From contig NZ_JAVRHK010000007.1 of NCBI RefSeq assembly GCF_031846585.1, positions 62,001 to 126,000 on the forward strand: DNA of 64,000 bases, written 5' to 3'. Of the stretch, positions 23,918 through 33,729 are shown piece after piece (the stretch's first letter is position 1; each line of letters begins with the position of its first letter). Under the pieces are notes generated by a model. The model saw nothing but the letters and a program-made list of their open reading frames with translations. It had not been told where the DNA came from and ran no database searches. Source of the DNA: Autumnicola musiva. Lineage in GTDB: Bacteria; Bacteroidota; Bacteroidia; Flavobacteriales; Flavobacteriaceae. The position numbers and the translations under genes were made by a program.

Positions 23918-25672
23918 ATGGAAATAGCTTTAGTGGTCGGTCTTTTGATTGCAGCCATAATTCTTTTTGCGACTGAAAAATTCTCTGTTGATGTTGTAAC
24001 CATTGGATTACTGGTAATTCTATGCCTTTCAGGAATTCTAACCCCCGGAGAAGCTTTTGAAGGTTTCAGCAGCGATTTTATGATTATTCTGGCTTCGGTA
24101 TTTGTCATTTCCGGTGCGTTATCTGAAACCGGTTTACTGGATACACTGGGGGCAAAACTGGTAAGGCATACAAAAAGCAAAACGTCATTTATCGCCTACA
24201 CCATGTTTGTTACCGGAACATTTTCAGCTTTTATGAATAATACCACGGTAACAGCATTGGTCACCGGGCCTGTGGTGGGAATCTGCAGAAAATTAAATAT
24301 TAGTCCTTCCAAAGTTTTGATTCCTGTTGCATATTCTTCCATACTTGGCGGCACCTGTACGCTTATTGGCACCTCAACCAATGTAGCCGTTAGCGGATAT
24401 ATGACGAGTGTGGGAATGGAAGCTCTTCATTTTTTCGAAATTTTCGGAATAGGTCTTATCTTATGTGTCACTGGAATGATTTTTATCCTGCTTTTCTGGA
24501 AAAAAATCCTTCCGGATTATAAGGAAGGAAGTTTTGCTGAAGAATATAAGATCAAAGAATATCTTTCAGAAATAATAATAAAAGAAGAATCTGCACTTAT
24601 AGGCCAGCAGGCTTTTCGTTCAGACCTTAATAGATGGAATGTAAGGATAATAAAAATCATTAGGGGAAAAGATGAATTGATACCAAACCGCTTCACCAGG
24701 CTTGAACTAAACGACATTTTACTTGTTGAATGTAAAATGGAGGATCTTATAAAGATAAAGGAATCGGCAGGACTTCAAGTTCTTGCCGATACCATTTCAA
24801 ACCATGATATACAAAGTGATAAGATTAGGCTAATGGAAATTTTAGTAACTCCGGGCTCTATCCTGGCAGATAAATCACTAAAGGAAGTACGCTTTCGCCA
24901 GAATTACGACCTGGTGGTTTTGGGCATTCACCGTTTTAGAGATACCGTATCCCAGAAAATCGGCAGCCTTAAATTTAAGATAGGAGATGTACTCCTGGTG
25001 CAGGGCACAGAAGAATCCATAGATGCAATGAAACATTCGGTTGAATTTTCTGTGGTTGGAGATTTCAAGGTAAACATGTTCAAGGAAAGAAAAGGAATAT
25101 TTTCTGCCCTGGCATTTTTTATTGCTATTATAGCAGCATCCCTTCAGCTTGTTCCACTTTCCATCGCTTTCCTCACTGCCGCACTACTTACCGTAATAGT
25201 TGGCGCCATAACTATTGAAAGGGCTTATGAAATTATGAACTGGAAGCTTCTTGTTTTAATTGGAGGAATGAGTGCCTTTGGAACTGCTATGCAAAATTCG
25301 GGAGCCTCAGAATTTATGGCTATGAATATTGTCTCCCTGCTGGGGGATTTTGGAGTGATGTACGTACTGGCCGGTTTTGTGATTTTGGTTATTTTACTTA
25401 CCCAGCCCATGTCCAACGCCGCTGCAGCCCTTGTTGTGTTACCGGTGGCCATTGAGGCTGCCCAAATGTTAAATTCCGATCCACGGACTTTCGCAATAGC
25501 CATAATGCTAGGGGCCTCGGTTTCACTCATCACTCCTTTTGAGCCTTCCTGTATCCTTGTTTACGGTCCCGGGAAATATAAATTTGTTGATTTTATTAAA
25601 GCCGGTGTGCCGCTTACAATTATTTTACTAACTATAATCCTCCTCCTGGTACCTGTCTTCTGGCCGCTATAA
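23918..25672 (+). CDS. SLC13/DASS family permease with two TrkA-C (RCK_C) domains
   Basis: This 584-residue inner-membrane protein has an N-terminal set of helices with the conserved FMNNTTVTAL and LIGTSTNVAVSGYM motifs, a cytoplasmic insert of about 190-370 with two TrkA-C domains (NDILLVECKMEDLI; GDVLLVQGTEESI), and a second set of helices ending in MLGASVSLITPFEPSC. This is the layout of bacterial SLC13-like sodium/anion transporters, some of which carry sulfate. With the sulfur genes 10 kb away, sulfate is a possible substrate but unproven. Confidence 0.87.
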   Translation: MEIALVVGLLIAAIILFATEKFSVDVVTIGLLVILCLSGILTPGEAFEGFSSDFMIILASVFVISGALSETGLLDTLGAKLVRHTKSKTSFIAYTMFVTGTFSAFMNNTTVTALVTGPVVGICRKLNISPSKVLIPVAYSSILGGTCTLIGTSTNVAVSGYMTSVGMEALHFFEIFGIGLILCVTGMIFILLFWKKILPDYKEGSFAEEYKIKEYLSEIIIKEESALIGQQAFRSDLNRWNVRIIKIIRGKDELIPNRFTRLELNDILLVECKMEDLIKIKESAGLQVLADTISNHDIQSDKIRLMEILVTPGSILADKSLKEVRFRQNYDLVVLGIHRFRDTVSQKIGSLKFKIGDVLLVQGTEESIDAMKHSVEFSVVGDFKVNMFKERKGIFSALAFFIAIIAASLQLVPLSIAFLTAALLTVIVGAITIERAYEIMNWKLLVLIGGMSAFGTAMQNSGASEFMAMNIVSLLGDFGVMYVLAGFVILVILLTQPMSNAAAALVVLPVAIEAAQMLNSDPRTFAIAIMLGASVSLITPFEPSCILVYGPGKYKFVDFIKAGVPLTIILLTIILLLVPVFWPL

Positions 25673-25809
25673 TGAATTTGGCTGTTTCATAAAAGAATTT
25701 AGCCGGCTTTTGGCTAAGTTTAATTTTTCTAATTACCTTTCTTTTGCAAATTGCAGTAACAAAGGTTTCTGCCTTAAATTCAGCTTTTATTTTTAATTTT
25801 CCTTTTGTT

Positions 25810-26136
25810 ATGAGAAAAGTAAAATTACACAATCCGTTCAAGACCAGAATTATTGATGAAAAGCTCATTAGGGAACACCTGGCCCTGGAACGCACCAAGC
25901 TGGCCAATGAACGTACCGTACTTTCTTATATTAGAGCTTCCCTTTATTTACTAATTGGCGGCCTGGCACTTTTACAGATTAAAGAATATGAACATGTAAA
26001 ATGGCTTGGATACCTCTCGCTGTTTATTTGTGTGGTTTTTATTACTGTGGGGATCTCACGGTATATTGCTTTGGAACGAAAATTAAACAGGCTTCTCCAG
26101 CCACAGGATGAAGAGGACAAACCTTCTGAAACCTGA
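25810..26136 (+). CDS. DUF202 small membrane protein
   Basis: This 108-residue protein carries the DUF202 signature LIREHLALERTKLANERTVLSYIRASL followed by two predicted transmembrane helices and a charged tail. The family is of unknown function. The ATG at 25810 is chosen over an upstream TTG because no family similarity precedes it. Confidence 0.85.
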   Translation: MRKVKLHNPFKTRIIDEKLIREHLALERTKLANERTVLSYIRASLYLLIGGLALLQIKEYEHVKWLGYLSLFICVVFITVGISRYIALERKLNRLLQPQDEEDKPSET

Positions 26137-26146
26137 GAGAATTTTG

Positions 26147-26530
26147 ATGCTACAGCCTTACCTGCATTATTTTCTTCATTTTATAGCTATTGGTGCAATC
26201 GCATGGTTGTATGACAAGAAAAACTGGAAGCGCAACTGGGTTATTTTACTGGCTACTATGCTGGTGGATCTTGATCATCTTTTTGCCAATCCAATATTTG
26301 ATCCTAAACGCTGCGGAATAGGTTACCATCCATTACATTCTGAACTGGCAATTATTACTTATTTTCTTGGAGTAATTTTTACTAAAAACCGGTTATTACG
26401 ATTAATTTTCATCGGTTTGATTTTTCATATGTTCACCGATTTTATTGATTGTCTATGGACATTTTCAAAATGCCGGGAGTGCTACTTCTCTTCTGAAGTT
26501 TTTGAATGGGCACAACAGCTTTCATTTTGA
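26147..26530 (+). CDS. DUF6122 family membrane protein
   Basis: The 127-residue product has three to four hydrophobic segments and the conserved stretch ATMLVDLDHLFANPIFDPKRC followed by GIGYHPLHSE and FHMFTDFIDCLW. The many His and Asp residues suggest metal binding within the membrane. The ATG at 26147 avoids overlap with DUF202, 10 nt upstream; an in-frame ATG at 26108 is the alternative. Function unknown. Confidence 0.82.
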   Translation: MLQPYLHYFLHFIAIGAIAWLYDKKNWKRNWVILLATMLVDLDHLFANPIFDPKRCGIGYHPLHSELAIITYFLGVIFTKNRLLRLIFIGLIFHMFTDFIDCLWTFSKCRECYFSSEVFEWAQQLSF

Positions 26531-26580
26531 TTTAATCTTCTTACACACGATTTTCAAACGAGATGTTGGAATAAATAAAC

Positions 26581-27522
26581 CTAATTCGCAGAAGCGATCC
26601 CTGAAATTTCATCCAGAATGGTGATTATTTGCTCCAATTCTTCAGGATTGGTAGTCAGGTTATGACGTTCTGCAAGAAACGCAGGATCATTGTAAGAAAT
26701 TCTCACTATTCCCTCTTCATCTTCCCAAACCAGAATTTTCTGCGGAAAATCCAATGCCAGCGTCTGGGAACCCTGCATTAAAGCAGTACCTAGATCTGGC
26801 ATTCCGAAAATTATGAGTCTGGTTGGCTTCAACCCCGTTTCCTCATTTTCTTCATTTCCCTCAGTTTGATATTCTGCATCTGCTTGAAAATCTATTTCAG
26901 CTAAAAACTCTAAATTCTCACGGGAATTAATATTGTTTCTCACTTCAGCATAAGTTTCTGCAAAGGTATGCGGACTGTCTTTGGTTATAATTCCTTGCTC
27001 CGGTTCAACAACAAGATCTGCAGAAGATCTAATTTCGGCCATGGTTGCATTAGTGGATAAATCATTAAGTACAGTTGCCGAATTTTGAAGATTTCCTGCC
27101 TGTTCAATCCCATAGCGGGAGGCGAGGTACGCTACAGCATTATAAACCGCGAACACTTCAGAATTTTCATTTTGAAAAAATAACATTTTTTGAGGCAGAT
27201 CCAGGCCGGCCAACTGATTTTCCCGTAGAAGGAGATTGCTTATTTCCGGATTCCTGAAGAAAACAAGGCTTGTAGCGTCCAAAACTCTGCCTGTAGCAAT
27301 GGCATTGGCAGCATGGTCTATTTCAAGAAAAACCTCCAGGCTGTCTTCTTCATTTAAGGCTGTTATAAATCCGGAATATGTATTCTCAAAATCAACATTG
27401 CTGGCCGAATACCTGGTGCCGGTAATTTGAACTACATTTGAAGAGAACACAACATCTCCCGGCTCATCATTTACACATGACATCAAAATTATCAAAAAAA
27501 GAATAAAGAAGATTTTTTTCAT
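26581..27522 (-). CDS. Lipoprotein with two DUF302 domains
   Basis: The 313-residue product has a lipoprotein signal (FFILFLIILMSCVND). It contains two copies of a DUF302 module, about 45-165 and 180-300, each with the pattern of a LIFG/FFRNP strand, LDLPQKMLFFQNE or LDFPQKILVWEDEEG, and YNxxxxLAxRY/RH. DUF302 folds bind small ligands of unknown identity. The tandem arrangement suggests internal duplication. It probably faces the periplasm. Confidence 0.82.
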   Translation of the reverse strand: MKKIFFILFLIILMSCVNDEPGDVVFSSNVVQITGTRYSASNVDFENTYSGFITALNEEDSLEVFLEIDHAANAIATGRVLDATSLVFFRNPEISNLLLRENQLAGLDLPQKMLFFQNENSEVFAVYNAVAYLASRYGIEQAGNLQNSATVLNDLSTNATMAEIRSSADLVVEPEQGIITKDSPHTFAETYAEVRNNINSRENLEFLAEIDFQADAEYQTEGNEENEETGLKPTRLIIFGMPDLGTALMQGSQTLALDFPQKILVWEDEEGIVRISYNDPAFLAERHNLTTNPEELEQIITILDEISGIASAN

Positions 27523-27679
27523 TTCGAGTGGAAATTATTGCAGGTAATTTAAGTTTTATCCGGCAGGCACTAAAATCTTAAAACATTTTCCTTCTCCATT
27601 ATATTCCCTAACAATATTGCCCAACGCCATAAACACCTGCAGAGATAACAGGAAAACCCATATTTTATTTGAAAACTTG

Positions 27680-27687
27680 TATCTTTG
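27680..27687 (+). promoter_or_regulatory. -7 element of the deoxynucleoside kinase promoter
   Basis: TATCTTTG followed by CGCC is a typical flavobacterial -7 element. No convincing TTG lies at the expected -33 position. The start codon is 53 nt downstream. Confidence 0.55.
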
Positions 27688-27739
27688 CGCCGTTGTTATA
27701 ATATCAGTTGCATCAACAATCACCCTAAATTCTTACTTT

Positions 27740-28354
27740 ATGCACGTAGCCATTGCCGGAAACATTGGAGCGGGAAAAACCACTCTTACTAGATTACTTG
27801 CAAAACATTATAAATGGGAACCACAGTTTGAAGATGTTCTGGAGAATCCTTACCTGGAGGATTTTTATAATAACATGGAGCGATGGTCTTTTAACCTTCA
27901 GATTTATTTTTTAAACAGCCGGTTTCGCCAGATTCTTCAAATTAGGGAAAGCGGTAAAGATATTATCCAGGACCGGACTATTTATGAAGACGCGCATATT
28001 TTCGCGCCTAACCTTCATGCAATGGGATTGATGCCCAACCGGGATTTTGAGAATTATAAGTCTCTTTTTGATCTTATGGAAAGTGTTGTGCAGGGGCCTG
28101 ATCTTCTTATTTACCTCAGGAGTACTATTCCCAATCTGGTAGCACAAATTCAGAAACGAGGCAGGGATTATGAAAATTCTATTTCCATAGATTATCTAAG
28201 CCGGTTAAATGAACGCTATGAAGCCTGGGTGCATAATTATAATAAGAGCAATTTATTGATATTTGACGTTGATAATATTAACTTCGTAGAAAATCCCGAA
28301 GATCTCGGAGACATCATCAACAGGATTGATGGAGAATTACATGGTTTATTTTAA
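27740..28354 (+). CDS. Deoxynucleoside kinase
   Basis: This 204-residue kinase phosphorylates deoxynucleosides (probably dA/dG) for dNTP salvage. It has the P-loop AGNIGAGKTTL, the ERWSFNLQIYFL segment and DRTIYEDAHIFA, with the catalytic RDYENSISIDYLSRLNERYEAW lid region. The ATG at 27740 puts the P-loop at the proper distance from the N-terminus; the in-frame sequence upstream lies over the promoter. It is followed by a fatty-acid hydroxylase gene 12 nt downstream. Confidence 0.92.
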   Translation: MHVAIAGNIGAGKTTLTRLLAKHYKWEPQFEDVLENPYLEDFYNNMERWSFNLQIYFLNSRFRQILQIRESGKDIIQDRTIYEDAHIFAPNLHAMGLMPNRDFENYKSLFDLMESVVQGPDLLIYLRSTIPNLVAQIQKRGRDYENSISIDYLSRLNERYEAWVHNYNKSNLLIFDVDNINFVENPEDLGDIINRIDGELHGLF

Positions 28355-28366
28355 AAAATTGCAGTT

Positions 28367-29032
28367 ATGGAATCTACAAAATTAAAAAGGCCTAAACATA
28401 AAGGCTCACCAAAATTGTTCGATAATCCCATTCTCGAAAAATTAACTCACACGCATATTTCACTGCCGCTTATCATTTTTTCAGTAATTGCGGCCGCACT
28501 TATTTATTATGGAATCATTGAAAAAGGTTTTGAAGCACCCTTTATGATTCTTCTTTTTGCAGCAGGATTATTCTTTTTCACCTTTGTGGAATATATCATG
28601 CACCGGTATCTATATCATATTCCGGCAACCAGTGAGAGAAAAAAGAAAATTTCTTATACCATGCACGGGGTACATCATGATTATCCTAAAGACAAATCAC
28701 GGTTAGCCATGCCCCCTCTTTTGAGCCTTATTATTGCTACAGTATTATTTATTATTTACAGAGCTGTTCTGGGAGATTACGCTTTTGGATTTCTTGCAGG
28801 ATTTCTAATTGGTTATGCTGCTTATCTCGCTGTCCACTATTCGGTGCACGCTTTTAAAGTACCGGACAACTTCCTGAAGACCCTATGGCATCATCATAGT
28901 ATTCATCATTATCGTGAACCGGACAGGGCTTTTGGTGTTTCTTCAGCATTATGGGACCATATTTTCAGAACTATGCCAAGAAAATCACCTATGGCTAAAA
29001 GAGCTTCCGTGGGGACAAGTATAGATGAATAA
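28367..29032 (+). CDS. Fatty acid hydroxylase / sterol desaturase family membrane protein
   Basis: This 221-residue di-iron membrane enzyme has four predicted helices and histidine clusters HRYLYH, HGVHHD, HYSVH and HHHSIHHYREPD. These match FA2H-like alpha-hydroxylases. It may hydroxylate membrane lipid acyl chains such as those of sphingolipids or ornithine lipids; the substrate is inferred from the family. Co-transcription with the upstream kinase is likely. Confidence 0.9.
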   Translation: MESTKLKRPKHKGSPKLFDNPILEKLTHTHISLPLIIFSVIAAALIYYGIIEKGFEAPFMILLFAAGLFFFTFVEYIMHRYLYHIPATSERKKKISYTMHGVHHDYPKDKSRLAMPPLLSLIIATVLFIIYRAVLGDYAFGFLAGFLIGYAAYLAVHYSVHAFKVPDNFLKTLWHHHSIHHYREPDRAFGVSSALWDHIFRTMPRKSPMAKRASVGTSIDE

Positions 29033-29040
29033 TAAAGAAT

Positions 29041-30078
29041 TTATCGAATAAATCCATTCTCCCGCGCGTGTTTAAGTGCTTCTTCAGAGGAATTGGCCAG
29101 TAATACAGGAGTAGTATCAAAATCATCAATTACACTCCTTACCCTTTCCATTTGTCTTTTATGTTGAACACTACGCAAATAAATCGCTAAAATCCTATCA
29201 GAATATTGCGCGGCAATTTCAGTATATATTGAAGCATCATGCTCCCCGCTGTCACCAATCAGAATAAATTTAAGATCGGGATAAGCTTGTAGAATATTTG
29301 AAATTTCCTTTTGCTTATGAGGTTTTTCAGGCTTTGTTGCCGCCTCAAAAGGTGTACGAAAATCCCTGAGCAAAATCGGACCTACGGGAAAATCATTATG
29401 ATCCAGGAAAAGCTTAAGATATTCATACATATTCCACGGGCTATTGCTGAGATAGAACATGGGGTTTCTGTTCTTTCCGCTTTTGCCGGCCTGTAGTTTT
29501 TTGTACAAATCCGGTGCGCCCTTTAGCGGAATTCTCTTATAAGCATTGGTAAGTAAAGAATTTTTTAGCAGGCGCCACTTTAAGAAGGAAGTAACTCCTG
29601 TATGTAAGATAGTATCATCAATATCGCTAATCACACCAAATTCTGCATCTACAGGAGGCACAAGAAACTCCCCCTGAAAGTGACTTTCCAGGACGTTGGT
29701 TTCCGGCTCCAGCTTTTCTTTATAGTGCAATTTATAAGACACCCAGCCCTCATTTGAGGAATGTTCTGCCAGGTTATTTTCCAGGATTTCATCAAATCTA
29801 AAATAGCCTTCAGAATTTGTCTTTGCAGACAATTTCACTTTCCCCGGCAGCACCAATTCAATTTCAGCGTCCGGAATTTCAAAACTGTCAAATTGTTTCC
29901 ACGTATTTTTCACTGTTCTATAAGCAGACTGATCTTTTACAATCTTAAGCGGTTCATTGTCCAGCGCCCTTCCTTTTACATACAATCTTGAATAAGTACC
30001 GTAGCTGCGGTAAGGTATCAGCAAAATTTGCTCATAATTTCGATATCTTCCCAACAGTTTCTTTATACGTTTCAGCAT
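29041..30078 (-). CDS. App1-like phosphatase (DUF2183)
   Basis: This 345-residue protein has an N-terminal beta-rich part and a C-terminal HAD-like domain with FGVISDIDDTILHTG, YLSNSPWNMYEYLKLFL and LKFILIGDSGEHDASIY. This corresponds to the App1 (Pah1-like phosphatidate phosphatase) catalytic domain. In bacteria the substrate is not established. It follows LigD by 17 nt on the same strand, so it is part of the LigD-Ku unit. Confidence 0.88.
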   Translation of the reverse strand: MLKRIKKLLGRYRNYEQILLIPYRSYGTYSRLYVKGRALDNEPLKIVKDQSAYRTVKNTWKQFDSFEIPDAEIELVLPGKVKLSAKTNSEGYFRFDEILENNLAEHSSNEGWVSYKLHYKEKLEPETNVLESHFQGEFLVPPVDAEFGVISDIDDTILHTGVTSFLKWRLLKNSLLTNAYKRIPLKGAPDLYKKLQAGKSGKNRNPMFYLSNSPWNMYEYLKLFLDHNDFPVGPILLRDFRTPFEAATKPEKPHKQKEISNILQAYPDLKFILIGDSGEHDASIYTEIAAQYSDRILAIYLRSVQHKRQMERVRSVIDDFDTTPVLLANSSEEALKHARENGFIR

Positions 30079-30095
30079 TAAATTTTCTTTCTTTT

Positions 30096-32525
30096 CTAAT
30101 TATTAAGTCGCTCCAGGACTGCCCCCATATCTATTCCTTTTTCAAGCACCCCTTTAAAAAAGTCTCCTTCCTTCTCTATCCTCTCCGGCATATTTTTTAT
30201 ATTAAAATCTGAAATTTTTAATCCGTTTTTCACTTCCTCCCAATGTAAAGGGGCAGAAACGGTAGCTCCTTTTTTAGGCCTTGCGCAATATGGCGCGGCC
30301 AGTGTTTGCCCCCTCCTGTTCTGAAGAAAATCCAGATAAATCTTTCCTTTCCTGCTTTTTACCGCCCGCTCCATACTGGTGATTTTAGCAGTTTTCTCCT
30401 GAACAAAATAACAGAGCAATTTCGTAAAATCCCGGGCTTCCTCATAAGAATATTCTCCGCCCAATGGTATATAAATGTGCATCCCGCTGGATCCGGAAGT
30501 TTTACAAAAACCATCTATTTTTGCCATATCCAGCACTTCTTTGGTAGCCTGTGCCACTTCAATCACTTCTTCAAAAGTATTTTTATCTGTAGGGTCTATA
30601 TCAATTACTGTATAATCCGGGTTTTCCAGATTACCCACTCTTGAATTCCACGGATTTATTTCTATACATCCAAGATTTGCCATATAAAGCAAAGTAGCTT
30701 CATTCTGGCAAAGCATGTATTCTATATCACGATTATTATGTTTGGAAAAGATTTTCACAGTTTCCACCCAATCTGCCAATAAGCCTTCATTATCTTTCTG
30801 ATAAAAGCCGGTGTGGCTAATTCCGTTGGGATGCCGGTGCAAATTTTGCGGCCTGTCTTTTAAGTAAGGTATTATATATTCTGAAACCTGCAAATAATAA
30901 TCAATCAGATCGTATTTTCTGAAGCCGTCTTCCGGCCAGTATATTTTTTCAAGGTTTGTAAAAGAAACCGGAATCCCTCCAATTTCCAACTGATTGGAAC
31001 CTACTCCTACTTTTGTTTCAGAATCTTCTTCAGGATTTGCTGTTTTCTTCTCTTTATGAACTTCGGTAATATTCTTGTCCTGTCGTAAACCTTTATAAGC
31101 AGGATGCCGCATATTGCCGCTCTTTGTCCATTCTGAAAATCTCACCTCACAGATAAGCTCCGGCCTCACCCATACCGGTTTTCGCCCCTTAAGATTAATA
31201 TTCTTTTCAAAAGGATTTTCTTCAGTTTCCAGTGATTTTAGCTGCTTCCGCAACTCTTTTTGTTCAGCATGGGAAAAACCCGTTCCGCAGTTTCCTATAT
31301 ACTTCAGCTTATTATCCTCCAGCATTCCCAGGATCAAAGAACGAAAAACAGAATTATCTTTATCAGATTCTGTATAGCCACAAATAATTGCTTCCTGGCT
31401 CTCCATTGCCTTTATCTTTAACCAATGTTCGGTGCGATAACCCGGAGCGTAAGTAGAATCAGCCTTTTTGGCAATTACTCCTTCCATTCCCGCGTCTATG
31501 GCTTTCTTATAAAAAGCACTGCCCATGCCCTCAACATGGTCACAATAAAGTGTAATACTGGCCTCTTCAATTACATCGGGAATTAAACTTTTTCTTTCCA
31601 GGAGTGGTAATCGCAGCATACTGTGGCCATTAAGGTAGAGCATGTCAAAAACATAAAATCTTAAGGCACCTTGAGTATCTGAACTGTAATTCTGCAATTC
31701 CTGGAATATAGGAATACCATTTTTATCCAGCACCACCACTTCACCGTCCAAAATCACGTCCTGCTGAATTTGCTCCAGGTCATTCACCAGATTGGGAAAT
31801 TTTGAGTTATAGGAAATCCCATTCCGGGAATGTATGCTTACATTTCCATTTTCAATATGAGCGATAAGGCGATAGCCGTCCCACTTCAGTTCATAAATCC
31901 AATCCGGATTATTAAAAATTTGCTTCGTGGAAGTAGCCAACATAGGTTTTACAGGATCTTCAGGGTTAAGTTCCCTTATTACCGGCTCCTTTTTTTCTTC
32001 GGAAGTAGTATAAGTTTCCGCATTGTAATCCAGATCTGTAGAAAATTCATCCTTCTTTTTGATGAGCAGCCATTGGTTATCTTTTCCACCGCGCGTGTGC
32101 ACCAGAGCAAATTCTCCTCTTATTCTCTTCCCTGAAAATTTGATCTTTAGATTGCCTTTATCAAGCTGCTCCTCCAAATCTTTATCTGCGGCAGCTTCTG
32201 CGGAAAAATATTCGCCTTCATCCCAAATGGTCATTTCCCCGGCGCCATAGTTACCTTTGGGAATGGTACCGTGAAAATTAAGATATTTTATAGGATGATC
32301 TTCTGTTTGGATTGCCAGGCGTTTATCTGAAGGGTTCATAGAAGGACCTTTAGGAACAGCCCAGCTTTTAAGAACGCCTTCCATTTCCAGGCGCAAATCA
32401 TAATGCAGGCGGGTAGCTTTATGCCTCTGGATTACAAACCTACCGCGATTATCACTGTTTAATTCACCTTCGGGTTCAGGAGTATTGGAAAAGTCCCTTT
32501 TTCTTATGTAATCGTCAAGGCTCAT
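30096..32525 (-). CDS. ligD: Multifunctional DNA ligase D
   Basis: LigD processes and seals double-strand breaks with Ku. The 809-residue protein is ordered phosphoesterase - ligase - polymerase. Residues about 1-180 carry FVIQRHKATRLHYDLRLE. The adenylation lysine lies in YELKWDGYRLIAHIENG near residue 215. The primase-like polymerase follows from about 515 (TNLEKIYWPEDGF, HRHPNGI, SSGMHIYIPLG). All three parts look intact. It starts 3 nt after the Ku gene, so the two are coupled. Confidence 0.96.
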   Translation of the reverse strand: MSLDDYIRKRDFSNTPEPEGELNSDNRGRFVIQRHKATRLHYDLRLEMEGVLKSWAVPKGPSMNPSDKRLAIQTEDHPIKYLNFHGTIPKGNYGAGEMTIWDEGEYFSAEAAADKDLEEQLDKGNLKIKFSGKRIRGEFALVHTRGGKDNQWLLIKKKDEFSTDLDYNAETYTTSEEKKEPVIRELNPEDPVKPMLATSTKQIFNNPDWIYELKWDGYRLIAHIENGNVSIHSRNGISYNSKFPNLVNDLEQIQQDVILDGEVVVLDKNGIPIFQELQNYSSDTQGALRFYVFDMLYLNGHSMLRLPLLERKSLIPDVIEEASITLYCDHVEGMGSAFYKKAIDAGMEGVIAKKADSTYAPGYRTEHWLKIKAMESQEAIICGYTESDKDNSVFRSLILGMLEDNKLKYIGNCGTGFSHAEQKELRKQLKSLETEENPFEKNINLKGRKPVWVRPELICEVRFSEWTKSGNMRHPAYKGLRQDKNITEVHKEKKTANPEEDSETKVGVGSNQLEIGGIPVSFTNLEKIYWPEDGFRKYDLIDYYLQVSEYIIPYLKDRPQNLHRHPNGISHTGFYQKDNEGLLADWVETVKIFSKHNNRDIEYMLCQNEATLLYMANLGCIEINPWNSRVGNLENPDYTVIDIDPTDKNTFEEVIEVAQATKEVLDMAKIDGFCKTSGSSGMHIYIPLGGEYSYEEARDFTKLLCYFVQEKTAKITSMERAVKSRKGKIYLDFLQNRRGQTLAAPYCARPKKGATVSAPLHWEEVKNGLKISDFNIKNMPERIEKEGDFFKGVLEKGIDMGAVLERLNN

Positions 32526-32528
32526 TAT

Positions 32529-33305
32529 TTATGATGCCTTACCTTTTTTCTTCTTATCCAGACTGGCTTTTAGCTGGGACATTAAATCTTTGGCAGGCGT
32601 AGGCTTATCTTCAAATTCTTCCGGTTGCACAGTTTTCCCTGCAGATTTAGATTCAATAATCTTATTTAGCTGATCATTATATACATCTTTGAATTTTTCA
32701 AAACTAAAGTCGCTGGTGTACTTCTCTATGAGGGAAATGGCCATATCAACCTCCTTCTTCTTTATTTTTGTATCAGGTAATTTAAGGTCTGAAGGATCCC
32801 TTATTTCTTCTGCAAACCTTATAACATGCAAAACCAATGCATCCTTGTAAACTCCCACAAGGCTAAGATGTTCCTTTTGGCGCATCACGAAAGTGGCAAC
32901 TCCCAGTTTTTGCGTCTTTTTTAATGCATCACGAAGTAAATTATAAGATTTACCGCCTTCTTTTTGCGGCTCAAGAAAATAAGGTTTCTTAAAAAGAACA
33001 TCAGCAACATCTTCCTCATCAATAAATTCTTCTATATCTATGGTTTTGCTCTTTTTCAAATTGGCACTTTCAAAATCCTCTTTTTCAAGTACCACGTAAC
33101 CTTCATCTTTTTTGAAGCCCTTTACAATATCTTTCCATTCCACTTCCTTGCCCGTAGATTCATTTATGCGTTTATAGCGTATACGGGAATGGTCATGCCT
33201 GTCCAACATATCCAGGTCCAGCTTTCGTTCTTCAGAACCCGAATACAATTTAACAGGAATTGACACCAATCCAAAGCTTATAGAACCGTTCCAAATGGAT
33301 CTCAT
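32529..33305 (-). CDS. ku: Ku DNA end-binding protein
   Basis: This 258-residue homodimeric Ku protein begins MRSIWNGSISFGLVSIPVKLYS, the standard bacterial Ku N-terminus. It carries the beta-barrel core and ends with a lysine-rich tail (KASLDKKKKGKAS) typical of LigD-interacting or DNA-binding extensions. It acts at broken chromosome ends and recruits LigD, encoded immediately downstream. Confidence 0.96.
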   Translation of the reverse strand: MRSIWNGSISFGLVSIPVKLYSGSEERKLDLDMLDRHDHSRIRYKRINESTGKEVEWKDIVKGFKKDEGYVVLEKEDFESANLKKSKTIDIEEFIDEEDVADVLFKKPYFLEPQKEGGKSYNLLRDALKKTQKLGVATFVMRQKEHLSLVGVYKDALVLHVIRFAEEIRDPSDLKLPDTKIKKKEVDMAISLIEKYTSDFSFEKFKDVYNDQLNKIIESKSAGKTVQPEEFEDKPTPAKDLMSQLKASLDKKKKGKAS

Positions 33306-33313
33306 ACCTATTC

Positions 33314-33562
33314 TTAATGATTGCGCAATGCGTTAATCAATTCCTTTTTACTCATCTCACTTCTTCCTTCAATTCCCACTTTCTTGGCTTCCTCATATAG
33401 ATCTTCTTTAGTTCTTTCCTCATATTTATCAGCCTTCCCACCTTTCTTCCCAGAGTTGGGATCATTAGCTATACGGGCGGCTTTATTCTTACTCATCCCT
33501 TTATCCCGCAGTTCTTCGTACTGCTTATCATTTTTAATTTGTGATCCATGATCTTTAGCCAT
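33314..33562 (-). CDS. Small Rho-N/SAP-like protein next to Ku
   Basis: The 82-residue, highly charged protein has an N-terminal segment (GSQIKNDKQYEELRDKGMSK) and a C-terminal Rho-N/SAP-like helix-extended-helix (KEDLYEEAKKVGIEGRSEMS). Such modules bind nucleic acid or tether proteins to it. It lies 8 nt upstream of ku on the same strand, so a role in DNA repair or DNA binding is suggested by context only. Confidence 0.8.
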   Translation of the reverse strand: MAKDHGSQIKNDKQYEELRDKGMSKNKAARIANDPNSGKKGGKADKYEERTKEDLYEEAKKVGIEGRSEMSKKELINALRNH

Positions 33563-33729
33563 AACGAAAAAAATTAAATATTTATAATCTTCTAAATCTA
33601 CAAAGAAAGCTGTGTTCAGCTTAAAAAAACCTTGTTGATTAACGCTGTTTTAACTTCATAATAAAATGAAAATTGGTTGCGAAAGCCGAGAAGCAAATCC
33701 CTGCCCTTTTAAAATTTATAAAAAAAGTA

